A program made the position numbers and the translations under genes. From Pleurodeles waltl (Eukaryota > Chordata > Amphibia > Caudata > Salamandridae), in assembly GCF_031143425.1 (NCBI RefSeq), contig NC_090445.1, positions 821,102,817 through 821,166,816 on the forward strand: a DNA stretch of 64,000 bases, read 5' to 3'. Positions within the stretch are counted from its first letter, which is position 1; each line of letters starts with the position of its first letter. The notes under the pieces are model-generated. The model worked only from the letters and a program-made list of their open reading frames with translations, did no database searches and was not told the origin of the DNA. This document shows positions 10,039 to 23,439 of this stretch, piece by piece.

Positions 10039-13000
10039 TCGTATATGTGGGTGTGTATATATATATATTTATTTACAATTGTATTGTAAAGGCATGCATT
10101 GGGAAGGCGTATGGGTGGAAAGGCATTGTATGTGTCGTAAAGCCATTGTGTGGTACAGACCGCGTTGTAAAGGTTGTTTCCCAGCAGCACCATGTCATCT
10201 CACTCAGTTTGCTATGGATCCTCCTGTATGCCTGGTCTGTTACCACAACTAGCAGTTTAGAAGCTGGCACAAGCAGCAGGAGGTAAGGTGTTGGTACAGG
10301 TTCTCGCGTAAGTATACTCAGTCACTTGGTGGCAGGGGCATAGCAAGGGAAACAAGCTCAGGATGGGTAGTTAGTGTCAACCAATGCTGGGGTGCCCTAG
10401 AACATTAACATACCTGGGCTCTGGTGCTGCTGCACTTGCTGTTCAGTGATGGTACAGCCCTGTTTAGTGGTCTTGAAGCCTCCCGGGGAGTGCTCCTCTG
10501 TCGAGCCCATGGTGGGCACCTTGTGGTGAGCAGAGGGAAGACCTGTCTCCTGCTTCATCTGGTAACATTAAGGGGTGCAGGCTGGCTGTACTGCCCTTCT
10601 GGCTGGCATCTGTGGCACCGAGGCTAGCATGTGCTGAGTGCCATAAATGTACTGTTCATGTTCAAGCGCCTAGCATGTTTCCGGCATGGTGTGAGGTCTG
10701 CCAAGGTAACGAGATATTTTAGGCACGGTTTCACTCATGGTGGTCGTGGCTCAATCTTCTGTGTTAATGTGCTTTTGATGTTCAAACAGGCAACCTTGAT
10801 GAGCGGGCCACCCTTCATGCGCATAGCGTCGGCTCCTTCCCATGACTGCATGCTCTCGGAAACTGTTGCTGTCTGTGGCCTTTTACTCACTGGTCCAGCT
10901 GGAAATAGTTATTGTTGCTGCATCCGACACAATCTCACAGCGCTCCCGCTTCGCCTTCCACCCTACCCTCTCCTTTCAAGCACCCAGCGTTCACTCCAGT
11001 TGTCATTTCCTGATGTTCACGTCAGATTTAGGGTTTCCTGTACCCGGAGTGTGCCTCGAACACCTTCTCTTCCAGTAACCCAGCAGAACACTCTGTCTGT
11101 TCTCTGAGTAAGCATATGAGACCAACTAACAGTAGCTTTCTGCTAAAAAGTTAGGTCAGGGAGTGACCTTCGTGAACATTTTATGCCTACAATATAAAAC
11201 ATCTGTTCAAACAAAGGTACCGTTACTCATTCAAAAGTAATATGGACCGATCGTCAGACTGTCTTTTCCTCCGTTCTTTCCTTCGTGGGAGTCTGTTCAT
11301 CACAGTGACTTCTGCATTTTTCCAGAAAGTAATAACTGAAGAATTCTGTGGGTAAAGGATGCCATAAACTACAAGCATTGGTAAATGCGTTAGGTTTTAC
11401 CTATGTGATTCACAATAAGCTGTTTTTGTTGTGAGTTGCAGGTGTGCAATATAAGTTACTGAAACTCTGATAAAGTGTTAGGACTTGTTTATTGAGAGAG
11501 GCAATTTATTGTGCTGTAACTGGTGGTACTATAAACCTTAGGTAAAGGGTTGGAGGACAAAGAGAAAAAAACCATTCCCCCAGACACGTACGCTTGAAAT
11601 GGGTGCAGCTATGTGTCGATTATGGTGGAGAAAAAAACAAGAACCAAAGAGAGAGGCGTCGGTAATATGAGCAAACTACACAAAAGAGACTAGTCTGTAG
11701 AACAACAATATTGAGACACGTAGTAGTATCTGATATGGGTCACAAGGAAATGTAGGCGAATGGATAGCACAGTAGGGATTTCTTCAAATATAGCACATTA
11801 CACAAAACACTATTTGAGATATGCATGTTTTGTCAGCAATCTGCATCTATGGAGCAAAATTTCAACGATCTTGTATGCTTGCGAGATGAGCAGTTTCACA
11901 GAATAATTTGGTGTTAAAGAGCAGTAGCTTGCAGAGAGGGGACAGAGATTGACCCAAAAATTGTGATTAGAATGAATCAGAGAATATGTAGAACCAGCCG
12001 TTCCACATCTGAAAAGCTGTCGGTTCGGAGTCATCAATAGTGAGCGTGGCCAGGAAAAGAGAAGGCAGCATAATTGTATGTACAGAGAATCAGTAATTCC
12101 CCATTGACGCTGCGAAGCTTGCGTTTGTGAAGGGAACCAAGGATCACATTTGTAGAGGGAGGCTCATGAGAGTGCAACATTAAAAAGCAAGAAGATCTCA
12201 CCTTCTGCAAAACTCTCTGCCTCTGATAAGAAACTCATGCTGGGAACTGTGATTATAATGGGGAGTACTGTATTCGGTCCTTTTGCAATGCGCCACTGTT
12301 GGAGGTAGGTTGTGCAGATGAAAAAAACAAGAACGCTATCCTGGTGCATTGCTCAGAAGATGGTGGTGTCAGAGCCTTGAAAGCCGGGCAACGCCACTGC
12401 TCATCACGGCATTTTCCGGGCTCTGATAATGATCAAGGCACCGCGGTTGTGCACAACACAGACATGAGACACCTGCGCAGGCTCAGAGACACCGCTACTA
12501 ATGCACATGCTCAGAGCACAGACAGTGCTACCTTGGCAGGCTGGGAAGCATGAAGGGGAAAATATCTTTAAATTGCATCCAATATGAAATTCTTATGCAT
12601 GCGTGGAGCACGGACAATGCCGCACAGAGCAGGCTCAGAAACATGAAGAGAACGATCTGTGCATGTTACATCTGCATGCGCAGAGTACAGATGAAAATGG
12701 ATAAAAGAAGTTCCACCCACCAATGTGGATGAAAAGAAGTATTTGGGCCACAGGACACTACTAAAAGAATCACAGAAAGGAGAACAGGCTACAACCAAAA
12801 GAAACGGGAGAAAAGTGAAGTGGCAAGCACACCGACCGACAAGAAGTGCAGGTGGGATGCAAGTCCCTTTTTAGATATATTAAGTACAATAGATTTCACA
12901 AGCACAGCTCAAGCAAAATCTAAAAAAAAAAAATATTTCCGCTCAAACACTCATAACACCACTTAAAGTATACATAACCAATAAACTCAAACCCTCAGTA

Positions 13001-16000
13001 GAGATATGAAGTAGGCATGTTTTTCAGGTTTGGCATTTTGAATGTTATATAAGGACAGCTCTCCCTGTCCAGCCAAAACACCCCCATACCTGGGATGTTC
13101 ACAATCTGGGATAAGTCTGAGAAAATTTGAAGTGTTCCCCATGCTGGCAAGCAGAGCGGCTAGCCAGCAGTGCTTGACCCTGCATTTTTTTTATTGTTGC
13201 AAGTTCCTTTGGTATTGTAGCTTTACTACCTTAAGATAGTAATCTGATCATTGGTCTCATCGGTCCCTTGCTATGACCACAGTTTCCACAATTCTTCTGA
13301 AATATCATTGGATGGCTTAAAATCTTGCACTGGAGAACTTGACTCAGAACTAGGTCCATTCCATTCTGATAGTCTGAAGCAGAGAACTCAGAACATAACA
13401 TTATCCAAAGGATCATGTACCATTAGCAAGTCTCTTTTATTATGCATTAATGATGTTCAGATCAGACTGTTTCCATAGCGGTTCTACAATTTTCATTGAG
13501 TTAGATCGTGTTTTGCACTATTAGGATCATGTTGACGTAGGAGGTAAGATAGTAGCAGGTGGCACATTTTATTTGTGTCAAGGAGCGAGAGGGATGCCTG
13601 TATTGTGCAAAACTAAACTGCATCGCATTGCTATAGAGGACGATGCACTTTCGAAGAAAAGCATCTGGCGGTTCTTGATCAATCAGATGATTTGTTTGCA
13701 TCTGGCACTTCCCATAACCCGGACCGCTGAAGTATGAATTTGTGTTGGAGGTAACGCTAAGGATGCAGAGTAGATGTTGACTAGAGGAACAAAGGGAGCA
13801 TCCTCGTGGATATGATTGTTGTTATTGATTCTTCAATTGAAGCAGTTTATGTACAGTATCATTGGCTTATGTTTAGTCTTACACTGATGTCTCGTGGAGT
13901 ATTTTGCACCTATTTAAACTGAAGAGTAATATATTCCATCACATAATAGGATTGTGTAAGAAGCAAACCGAAGAGTTGCCTGCACAATATTGTTTAGTAC
14001 TTCGTATGTGATGATGTCTGCTTTTACTGTGTAATGGTGCCTTGTAGCTATTTCAGAGCACAGAAAGCTGATAGAAGACTGAAGGAGGAAAAGAGAGATA
14101 GGAGGAAGAAATAGAAGAGAGTCAATGAGGAGACGTTATCCTATGTCGTCTGCTTGTGAATGGCCTCCTTCACAGATGTCCTGTAGCACGAGGTGATCTT
14201 ATGATTGGTGTCTCGAATCATCAATGAAATATATGCTGAAGGGGGTCAGGATCGCCTAATGACCCTGCGCATGAACAAGCATTGTACTGGCCCTGGCATG
14301 GTGATGCCAGGTAAGCAGGATAGGCATGCAAACTGGACACATCTTGGATAAGAAGAAGCCTAGATGCAGTAGTTGTATATAGAGAGAACCCACATAAATC
14401 TTTGGGGCCAATTAAAGATTGTTGCCCTGGTAGAGATCCCACTGATATGGACTTGGTTCCAGAACAATTACAAGACAGAAGAGGAGGAAGGGTTTTGAGT
14501 CTGTCGGTGAAACGTCACGAACACTGTTGTGCAGTGCAGTGTATTCACAAGTGCAATAGTGCAGAACTGCACGGTTTTATTAATCATGGGCAAAAGCTGG
14601 CTTTTTGTTTAGGATTACGGTAGGTTCTGGATTTGGAATGAGCCAACAACTCTAATTTTGTGAAGAGTTTTTCTCTGCAACTTCTTACCAAATTCATAAT
14701 GTTTTGCATTAATGGTCTTCTGGTCAAATTTCACTTGACTGATTCTGTGGTTCTTGCTACGCAGAGCCTGCCCTTTGGAGGAGGCTGGCACTCGCTGGTT
14801 ACCTGCTTTCTTTTCAGCCTGTTGTCAAGGGATCCCGAGTCCACTCTCTGAACTGAGCTGATGAAAGGAAGACGCATTCCTACTTAGTAAGTAAGCGGAA
14901 ATGGCAGAGAAGGGATGAAGGTGATTCCATCCACACCAGCACCTATTTCAATCACAGTTATGGAAGGTCCCCAGGCGCTCCGCGCAGTAACAGTAGTATA
15001 ATGCCTGTACGAGCATTGTGCGGCCTACACTCAATAACTGGTTCCAGCAATGACTACATCCGTGCGTTATTTGCTATATTTAACCAGGATTGCTGCTGGC
15101 CCGCAATATCCGATTTTTGTTTTGCCTTTATTGACTCCAGGTGCTAGCGATTCACTGGGAAGCCATTAGATTTACTGTAAAGGTCTAGGCGGAGGTTAGT
15201 GTTGTCGTGGTAAACGTTGCACTGCATGCAACTTGTGGCCTCGTTTCCAAAAACAGTGTGTACTTTAAAGAGTAAAATGGGAATTAGACAACACTTCCTG
15301 GTGGCACTGGTTTCATGAGCAGAGGAGGAGAGGATGCAAGGAACCTTCATTGGACCCTCCGCTGTGTGACCGGTTGGAGACCTGCGGCCTGAGCTGATGA
15401 CAAGCACACAAGAGAAGCAGAGCCTGGTGTGACATGAGTGACATTCAGATACTGAGGCCTGGTGGCCCCGGACGTACTCCTCCTCACGCCAGCCTTCCAT
15501 GTATGTGTGTGCCAGGGTAGTGTGAGTCAGTAGTGGCTGGTGCCAGATTCCTGCAACGCTCCGCTTGCTCAATGAGACAGGCCTAAATGCACCTTTGTTT
15601 TGGCCCAGAGACAACTTTTCCTTTATTGTAACTCGGATAGTATTAGAACTGCCTTAAGATGACTAAAACCGTGAGGCCTGCTTCTGGCATCATGAGCAGT
15701 TTGTGGGGGTTGTTTTCCTCTTTCTGTGCGAGTGATCGCTCATGTGCTTCGATGATCTGAACCTTGGGATACACTTTACTCTGGAAATGCAGGTGCTATT
15801 CTATGGGGTTTAATACAATCTATTCGGACGGTGGTCCAGGGAGGCAGCTTCACAGGGCCCTCCATCCCTTTGTATTGGAGACAACTGCACCATTACTGGG
15901 GGTAATGGCCTGGGTCAGTGCGGCTTTGGCAATCCTTCTGCCTCAAAACCCATATTTGAAAACAATACCAAAGAACAAAAGAAGCTTTCAGAAAGCTGAT

Positions 16001-16920
16001 AGGTCTGACCTTGCAATGTTGTTTATTGTTTAGGGGCAGCATATTAATTCGAAAGTATACAAAAATAGCAACAAAAAAAATGAAGGAGAGATTGGCCTAA
16101 AGCCCTGGAATAGAAATCCACTACTGTTGAGGAGGAAGTGAGAATTTGATCAGGAACAATACAATCGATCATGGTGCAAGAGAGCCCATAGCTGAAGTGA
16201 GTTAGCCCATTGCGCTACGCTTTATGCAGTAGTAGGCTGAAGCAAAATGTGACGACAATTTAAGAAACCAATGGATAAAGATGGCTGACTTGAAGCCACT
16301 CTGCGCATGTATATATTTCAGTATTTTTAACTATGAGTTCTATTTTAAAACATGTGGCTGGGCTTGAGGCAGATAATTCTGTCTCGTGGCCAAACCACTT
16401 AGAATCCTGGTCCCAGTGGTGTGCATCACAAGCACCTATTGTGCGGGAACTCCTAGTCCACAGTCCCAGTCAGTTAATATTTAAAAGCTGGATGTGCACA
16501 CAGATTAAGGAGGTGAAATTCTCAGGCCTGTGTGTTGACGCAAGCAAAATAAAAAAACAACCGTGCCTCCCAGAAGGCCTTAAAACTTGTCTCTCCAGCT
16601 GTTAGGCCACAAACCTAGCAACAAACCCCTCAATAAGCTCCAACAAGCAAACATAGCATTATTCAAACAATGACTGCCAGTGTATTCCCAGAGTGCTGCC
16701 GGGCTATCTTGGCACTTCACACCAATGCCTTTGAAAACAATTGAATACCACAAACTCCATGCTATAATTTTTTGGTTGGTATGTTCAACAAATGTCTCAT
16801 GTAGTGCAATCTGTCCCAGCCAAAATCCCTGGATAACTCTGGCACACATACTGGCAGTGACAAATTCACTACGACATAAGTGGACCATGTGTCAGGACCT
16901 CACACACCACACAGCGCTTT
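10039..16920. other. Unassigned sequence, mostly unique
   Basis: No gene recognised over about 6.9 kb. Open frames of 60-160 codons (for example 10,631-11,107 plus and 15,144-15,614 minus) show no domain. At 12,465-12,700 there are several imperfect copies of a GCAGGCTCAGARACA-like phrase with GCATGCGCAGAGYACAG-like variants, possibly an old tandem repeat. Diverged exons without long frames cannot be excluded. Confidence 0.4.
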
Positions 16921-19312
16921 CAATCAATCAATTTATCAATCAAGGATTTATAGAACGCACTAATCACCCGTTAGGGTCTCAAGGCGCTGGGGGGGGGGGG
17001 GGTGGGGGGGGGGTACTGGTCGTAGAACCATGTCTTGAGGCGTTTCCTGAATGTCAAGAGGTCTTGGGTCTGGCGAAGGTGGAGCGGTAGGGAGTTTCAG
17101 GTCTTGGCAGCTAGGTGAGAGAAGGATCTTCCTCCGGCTGTGGTGCAGAGGATGGAGGCGAGGACGAGACTGACAGAGCGAAGATTACGGGTGGGGGTGT
17201 GGAAGGTGAGTCTGTCGTTGAGGTAGGCTGGGCCTGTGTCGTGGAGGGCCTTGTGTGCGTGGATGAGGAGTTTGAAGGTGATCCTCTTTGATACTGGTAG
17301 CCAGTGAAGGTCTCTGAGGTGGGGGGAAATGTGGTCGCGGCGTGGGATGTCCAGAATGAGGCGGGCGGATGCGTTCTGGATTCTTTGCAGCTTTGTTAGG
17401 AGTTTGGTTGTTATTCCTGCATATAGGGCATTTCATAGTCCAATCGGCTGCTGACCGGGCGTGGGTGACAGTTTTCCTGGTTTCGACGGGAATCCACTTG
17501 AAGATTTTGCGGAGCATGCAGAGAGTGTTGTAGCAGGAAGAGGAGATGGCATTGACCTGCTGAGTCATGCTGAGTGTGGAGTCCAAGATGAAGCCTAGGT
17601 TGGGTGGTGGGTGAGGGCGCGGTTCCTAGTGAGGTGGGCCACCAGGAGTCATTCCAAGTTGAGGGGTTGGTGCCAAAGATGAGGATTTCTGTCTTGTCTG
17701 TGTTTAACTTGAGGTGCCTTGATTCCATCCAGCTGGTGATGGCGTGAAGTCCGTTGTGGAGGTTGTTCTTTGCAGTTGTAGGGTCTTTCGTGAGGGAGAG
17801 GACGAGCTGAGTGTTGTCTACGTAGGAAACTGTTGATGTGGTGGGTTCGTGAGATATTGGCGAGGGGGGCCATGTAAACGTTAAAGAGTGTGGGGCTTAG
17901 CAAAGATCCTTGGGGGACGCCACAGATGATTCTGGAGGCTTCTGACAGGAACAGTGGGAGGCGGACTCTCTGGGTTCTGCCTGAGAGAAATGACGAGATC
18001 CAGTTGAGTGCCTTGTCGCGGATTCCAGTGTTGAAGAGGCGTGTGCGGAGAGTGTGACTACATACCGCGTCGAAAGCTGGGGAGAGGTCTAGGAGGATGA
18101 GAGCTGCTGTTTCTCTTCCGTCGAGCATGGTCCTAATGTTGTCTGTGGCAGCAATGAGTGCAGTCTCGGTGCTGTGGTTTCTGCAGAATCCGGATTGGGA
18201 GGTGTCGAGTACCTTGCTGTTTTCCAGGAACCGGGATAGTTGGCTGTTTATGATTTTTTGGATGACCTTGGCAGGGAAGGGGAGGAGGGAGATCGGCCGG
18301 TAGTTCTTGGAGTCGTCTGGGTCTGCCTTTGGTTTCTCCAGCAGGAAGTTGATTTCTGCGTTCTTCCATCTTTCTGGGAAGGTGTCTGACTTGAAGGAGC
18401 TGTTGATGGTTTTGCAGAGGTGGGGGGGGTGATGATGATGTTTGCCTTATTGAAGATATGGTGTGGGCAGGGGTCCGATGGTGATCTGGAGTGGATGGAG
18501 GCCACCATGTAGGCGGGGGTCCAGGTGTGGAGGAGGTGGGTGTTGCTTGGAGCGTTGGGTTCTTGGGTGTTTGTAGTCAGCTGGTGTGACTGGGGTTTGA
18601 AACTATTGTGGATTTCTTCTATCTTTTGACAGAAGTGGGTTGCCAGTGAGTTGCAGAACTCCTGTGATGGTGGGGGTTCTTAGGAGCAGGTCCTGGGGGT
18701 GGAGAGCTCATTGATGATGCCGAAGAGCTCTTTACTGTTGTGAGTGTTGGCGTCGATGCAGTTTTTGAAGTGGGTCCTTTTGGTGGTGTGGATCAGATGG
18801 TGATGTTTGCGTAGGGCATCCTTGAAAGCGATGTGGTTGGAGTTGGTAGGGTCAAGGTGGCAGGTTTTTTCCATTCTGCGACATAGCCATTTGGATTCCT
18901 GTAGTTCTGGGGTGAACCAGCTGGCCTTGATTCTGTGGGAGGTGTTTTTTTTTTTTTTTTTTTTGAGCGGTGCGAGGGTATTGGCGCAATCTTCTATTCA
19001 GCGATGCAGGTTGGTGGTGGCTGTGTTGGGGTCTGGGTCCCAGGGGATGGGGCCCGGGCGAGAGTGGAGATCAGTTGATCCGTTGATATTTTGCTCCAGT
19101 TGCGTCGGGGAGGTTGTGTGCAGTAGTGGTGAGTGATTGGTTTCTGGTAGGAGAAGTGGATGCAGCGGTGGTCTGTCCAGCTGAGTTTGGTGGTGTGGCT
19201 GAAAGAGACGTGGTTGCTGGCTGAGAAGATGGGGTCGAGTGTGTGGCCTGCGGAGTGGGTGGGTGAAGTGACAAGTTGCTTGAGGCCGAAGTTGCCGAGG
19301 TTGTCGATTACC
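16921..19312 (-). mobile_element. L2/CR1-type LINE, 5'-truncated
   Basis: Minus-strand non-LTR retrotransposon of about 2.4 kb. In element orientation it starts within the C-terminal part of an apurinic-like endonuclease (SFSHTTKLSWTDHRCIHF near 19,155-19,210), continues through the reverse transcriptase, and ends with a CGCCTTGAGACCCTAACGG-type 3' end followed by ATTG-type tail repeats (16,921-16,942). The break at the endonuclease end is typical LINE 5' truncation. A poly-T run (18,945-18,964, plus strand) and G runs (16,989-17,013) are later expansions. The choice between the L2 and CR1 clades is not resolved. Confidence 0.85.
17411..18128 (-). pseudogene. LINE reverse transcriptase remnant
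   Basis: Frameshifted RT domain of the LINE at 16,921-19,312. The first part (18,128 down to about 17,850) reads LLDLSPAFDAV, then LNWISSFLSGRTQRV, then GVPQGSLLSPTLFNVY, the usual RT blocks. A frameshift follows. In the next frame the catalytic YADD box is YVDN (about 17,823-17,834), so an essential aspartate is lost. It continues as WMESRHLKLNTDKTEILIFG, then a third frame gives ISSSCYNTLCMLRKIF. The order of blocks and the LKLNTDKTE motif are characteristic of L2/CR1-type LINEs. It cannot encode a working enzyme. Confidence 0.9.
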
Positions 19313-19861
19313 TCACTTTCACACAGGACATTTTACATTCAAACTTTCTTCACATGAAACGTACAGGTCTTCCTGTAATTGCTCTCTAAAGTTTGAATGC
19401 TATTATGCCATGTTGGTGTCAGTTGCACCCTACACAAACACTAGAGGACGTGCCATATATGCATTATTTTACAAATTTGCAGAGGGCTGGAGAGGGTAGG
19501 CAATAATGTGCTGTGGTCTTTTAATAAAAGTGTGTAGGTTTTCATGGTATGTGTGTGCTTGTAAAGACGGGAATATTTGCAGTAATTTCTCAATAGTTGC
19601 GCATCTTTGGTCAAAGTGACCCAAAAGCCTACATCCGTAGATCTTTAACCATTTGCAACTGATAAACCAGAATGTCCACCACTACATACTCCTTTTACTT
19701 GGAGAAGGAACTCCGTTTCTTTGCAACATACTGTGATATGAAAAGTATAATCTGGTAATACTCATTTACTGTTATCACTGGGTGTGTGACTGTGTCACCT
19801 GAGAGGCAGTGTTGTTGGTTCTCTCTTGTATGGTGCGAGCGTGGGTGCTCCAAGTTATAAG
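19313..19861. other. Unassigned sequence
   Basis: AT-rich flank between the truncated LINE and the next MITE. Nothing recognised. Confidence 0.5.
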
Positions 19862-20477
19862 CAGCGGTGGTTTCTCAGTGAGGGCAGGGGAGCATGCCCC
19901 ACCCAACCCCCGGTGTGCCACAGGTGGCAAACATAAAATGGCAATGAAATTATTTCATTTCCATTTTATCTTTTCCCCCGATGTATTCGCTGTAGTGTCC
20001 TGGGCAACTAAGGCAAAAGACATCTGGGAGTGTCCTCTTCTTCTGGGTGGCAGCAGTGGACTGGAGCAGTGGCTGGCTGGATGCTCCAAAGTGCGCGTGT
20101 TACTTTGCCCGGCTGTTTTTCACCGGCAAAGTGACATGCGCACTTTGAAGCTCTCCACTCAGTGGTCTTAAGATAGCTGGGTGGAGACCAAGCACAGGTT
20201 TCCAGGGCCAGAAGGAGCATCCGGTGAGGTGCCGCATGAGAGCAGTGTCTGTATTGGTCAGGGGAGCTCCACAGCAAACTGCACTTTGCAGAACACCGAG
20301 GAGGACGTGCTGCGGTCGGTAAGTACCTTTTATTTCAATTTAACATGGGGTTTTGGAGAGGGGTGGTGTTTTATTATGGGCTTTTTTAGGGAGGGGTATT
20401 TTATCTTTTGCTTTTGAGGAAGGGTATGTTTTATTTTCTCTCTTAGGAAGTGATGGGAAGGTTACCAGCCGCCCCTG
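19862..20477 (+). mobile_element. hAT-type MITE, family A copy 2
   Basis: A 616-bp relative of the 195-714 element, in the opposite orientation to it. It starts CAGCGGTGGTT and ends AGCCGCCCCTG. The flanks GTTATAAG (19,854-19,861) and GCTATAGG (20,478-20,485) agree at six of eight positions, consistent with an old TSD. A long internal hairpin of about 25 bp with few mismatches pairs 20,087-20,112 with 20,123-20,147. It shares the phrase GGGTGGAGACCAAGC with copy 3. No coding capacity. Confidence 0.7.
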
Positions 20478-20779
20478 GCTATAGGTAATCCTAGAGGTGC
20501 ATTCGTACCCACCACCTGCAGGTCTCACAGGTAATGCAATCCCATAAGGCAGTTCCAGGCACTCGGACAGTGCCTGGGATATTATTAGTCCTGTGTGCCC
20601 CCAGAATGCACCTCCCCCATCTCCCCTGGCAGGAGTGAGGCAGCAGCACCGTCTCTCCAAAAGCTCATACTTTTTGGTTTAAGTTCCACTCTAAGACCTT
20701 TAAGAGAGCAATAAAGGAAAGATGAGAAGCTCGATGGTAAACTTGCGTCCAAGGTCCTTTTGTCTCCACTTCCTGTGGG

Positions 20780-21110
20780 ATACACCGCCTGTGTGAGCGT
20801 CATTAGTGGAGCAGGAGGCCTGGCTTACCCGCCCAGGGCACGTCACTGTTGGAACAGCTCGCGCCGAGTTCAAAGCTTTGTATACAATATGTCTCCGACG
20901 GGCCAGCTCGCTAATTGCAGCGCGTTTGAGGGCGGTGCACGGGTTTGTGAGAATGGCGATGACGCAAAGTTCCACGATGGGCAGCGCCGTGGCCCTCGCT
21001 CCTGGCGCCCTGCCAGGGGGCTGAGGTGACGGAGACCCGAGTCACGTCACTCCTAGCGCCGGATCTTGGCCAGCACGGAGGTCATCGCGTCTCTTCCTTC
21101 CAGTGGAAAG
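20780..21110. promoter_or_regulatory. CpG-dense block, candidate CpG-island promoter
   Basis: I count about 26 CpG dinucleotides in roughly 240 bp (20,860-21,100), in a window otherwise poor in CpG. It carries CRE/ATF-like words: GATGACGCAA (20,961-20,970) and GAGTCACGTCACTC (about 21,039-21,052). There is no TATA box. A 23-codon frame opens at ATG 20,953 and ends TGA within the block; I do not recognise it. The block could be an unmethylated promoter, or a GC-rich repeat whose family I do not know. Direction of transcription is not decided. Confidence 0.4.
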
Positions 21111-23439
21111 CCAGCTAATGGCTACTTGGCATCCCACAGGCCGTGCAGTACACACTGCTGGTGACACCTGGACACGTGCCATTGTGTTCATGGGTAACTA
21201 GAATAGTGTATGAATTAATGATAACATTTCCATAGGTACATCTTGAGATGTACACACGGAAGTTGCCACTTGGGACAACAGTTCATTTTCGTTTGGCATT
21301 CTTTTTTCATTAAGATGAAGATTTGCATTGTAGCTGAGACGTATCCAGTTGGATAGTAAGACGCAACGAACCGTATATTATATTTCACCTCTCTTCCCTC
21401 AGTAAAATTCTCAAGTAACGCGAAGAAGCTTCATCTGGGAGCCATAAACTGAAGGAAAAGTGGGTCGTTCCAGTAGAGGCCGCCTTGTGATATCCTCTCC
21501 CCGGTCGAATCCGACAGCTGCTGCGCTCTCTGCTCGGTACCCCGGGGTACCTGACAGGACTGCTTCCAGTGACACAGCCGTCTCGCATGTAGCATGTCAA
21601 CAACTTTCCCTTACTCGCTCCTTTGTACTAGTTGATTAGTACAGGGCTCTGTTGCTTCTGTCACACTCCGGTACTTTTACATTGCCTGTAAGGTGTGCAT
21701 TCTTCTCATTTTACGAGTCCTGATTCTGGTTCATGACATGACCAAGCCCCAGCCCTCCTCAAGCACATGAATCCCCACAAGCCCAAGCACTGACATAAGA
21801 ATGTGCCTAGTGAAAAAGAGCTTCTTCTCAGCTTCTCACCCACCATCATCAGCGGGCTAAGCAGATGCCCTGGCCTTTCCATCACTGCACATTAAAACAC
21901 TCTCTCTATGCACAGACGATGGACGAGAGCCTTAATTGGTGCAAACTGGTGTTATTCCATGAAAGACCTTGTTGCATGATCTTAGATTGCCCCTCGGCAT
22001 TCAGTTGTCACATTACATACTGCAGGCAGCAGTTCTCAAACGTATACAGCGAAAACAAGATAAATGACTGAGCTTTCTAAAGGAAACAGAGCAGAGCATT
22101 TTTGGCCTAATCCATAATCCACTGTATACAGCCGCGTGGAGAGCCGAACATCCTCCTTCCCCTTAAGAAGAGGGATATTTCATTCCCACGATGAGACAAA
22201 GTTCCAGATCTCGCCACCAGAAGATCTTCATCCCCATGAATAATAGATTCTCAAAATAAAATGGAATGAGCATTTTATCTTTCTATGTTATAGTTCCTTT
22301 AAAATTTATTTTAATCTTTCGAATTACTCAAATAATTTTACTGCTGCCTTTCAACATTAGGACACTTACACACATCCAAATTTATCTTGAGCAGGACCTG
22401 CAAAATACATCTATTACTTAGCATGCTAGAACTAAAGAACATGTTCTAGCTTTCTCCTCCTGCTCCAAGGGATTATGTGTGGAGCAGACAATACAACTGC
22501 CCTCCTTATCTCCAAAATCATTGGGATATCACTGACTTATTGTCAACTTTTATTGGGGGTAATGCAGCCTCGGAAGTCCATGGTCTACAACATTTCGTGT
22601 CAGGTAACCCCCTACTGGAAATGAAGAACGTGTGGACGGAGCCTGAAGGTTTACCTTTGAAAATAAAACTCTACTGTACTGTGTCACAGTGAATCTGTTG
22701 GGGGCCTGGCCTATTTACTAATTTGTGGCATGATTATTCTTTTTGTTAGAGACTAGGCTCCCTTGTAAATGCCTTTCTTGAGGAATGGCCAGAGATGTTC
22801 CTTTATGCAGCGCTGTTCTTTCTAATGCTCACCAGCTATAGAAATCTGTTGCATCTTGTCCTGTCCCCCCCAACATTAGGTATTTGTGGCATTAAAGAAT
22901 TAATTTTCATACACGGTTTGCCTGACCAGAGGTTGTGTACTGAACTTTTCACGAGAACCAAACTTACTATCTCAGATAAAAGAAGGGATTCTTTATTCAT
23001 CCAATGAGTTTCAGTTGAAAACCTGATTCCAGAGCAAATAATCCAAAGACAGCTCATACCGTCATTCATTATTGAGTATAGAATAGGTGCCCATGAGCAA
23101 AAGATCCCCCCAATGGCAGTAGTTTAATTTTTCCCAGGTTTCCTTTCATGGCCAATGAAAACCAAAACCCTATTAATGCCTTGCTTCCCTGGTTGATTTT
23201 GGTTTGTGCGGTCCAACTTTGTGAGTCAAACCTCTACCCTTGTAAAGTAAAATATATTCATGATCCAGGCTATCTTCTTTGAAATTAGTATAACAATGTC
23301 ATTTGCTCCATCATTGGACAAAAGCAGGTGATTCGGCTCCTCATCAAATTAATGGTCTGTAATTAGTTCTTTTGTGAATTGGCAAAGAAACATGTTAACC
23401 CTTGCAACAGTGACAATCCACTTTCCTCCTCAGCCTCAA
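21111..23439. other. Unassigned sequence
   Basis: No gene or repeat recognised. If the CpG-dense block just upstream is a promoter, first-intron or first-exon sequence could lie here or on its other side, but no open frame supports it. Confidence 0.4.

Noticed and set aside
20953..21027. Short frame starting MAMTQSSTMG in the CpG-dense block as a first exon
   Set aside because: It ends after 23 codons with no convincing splice donor before the stop, and I do not recognise the protein.
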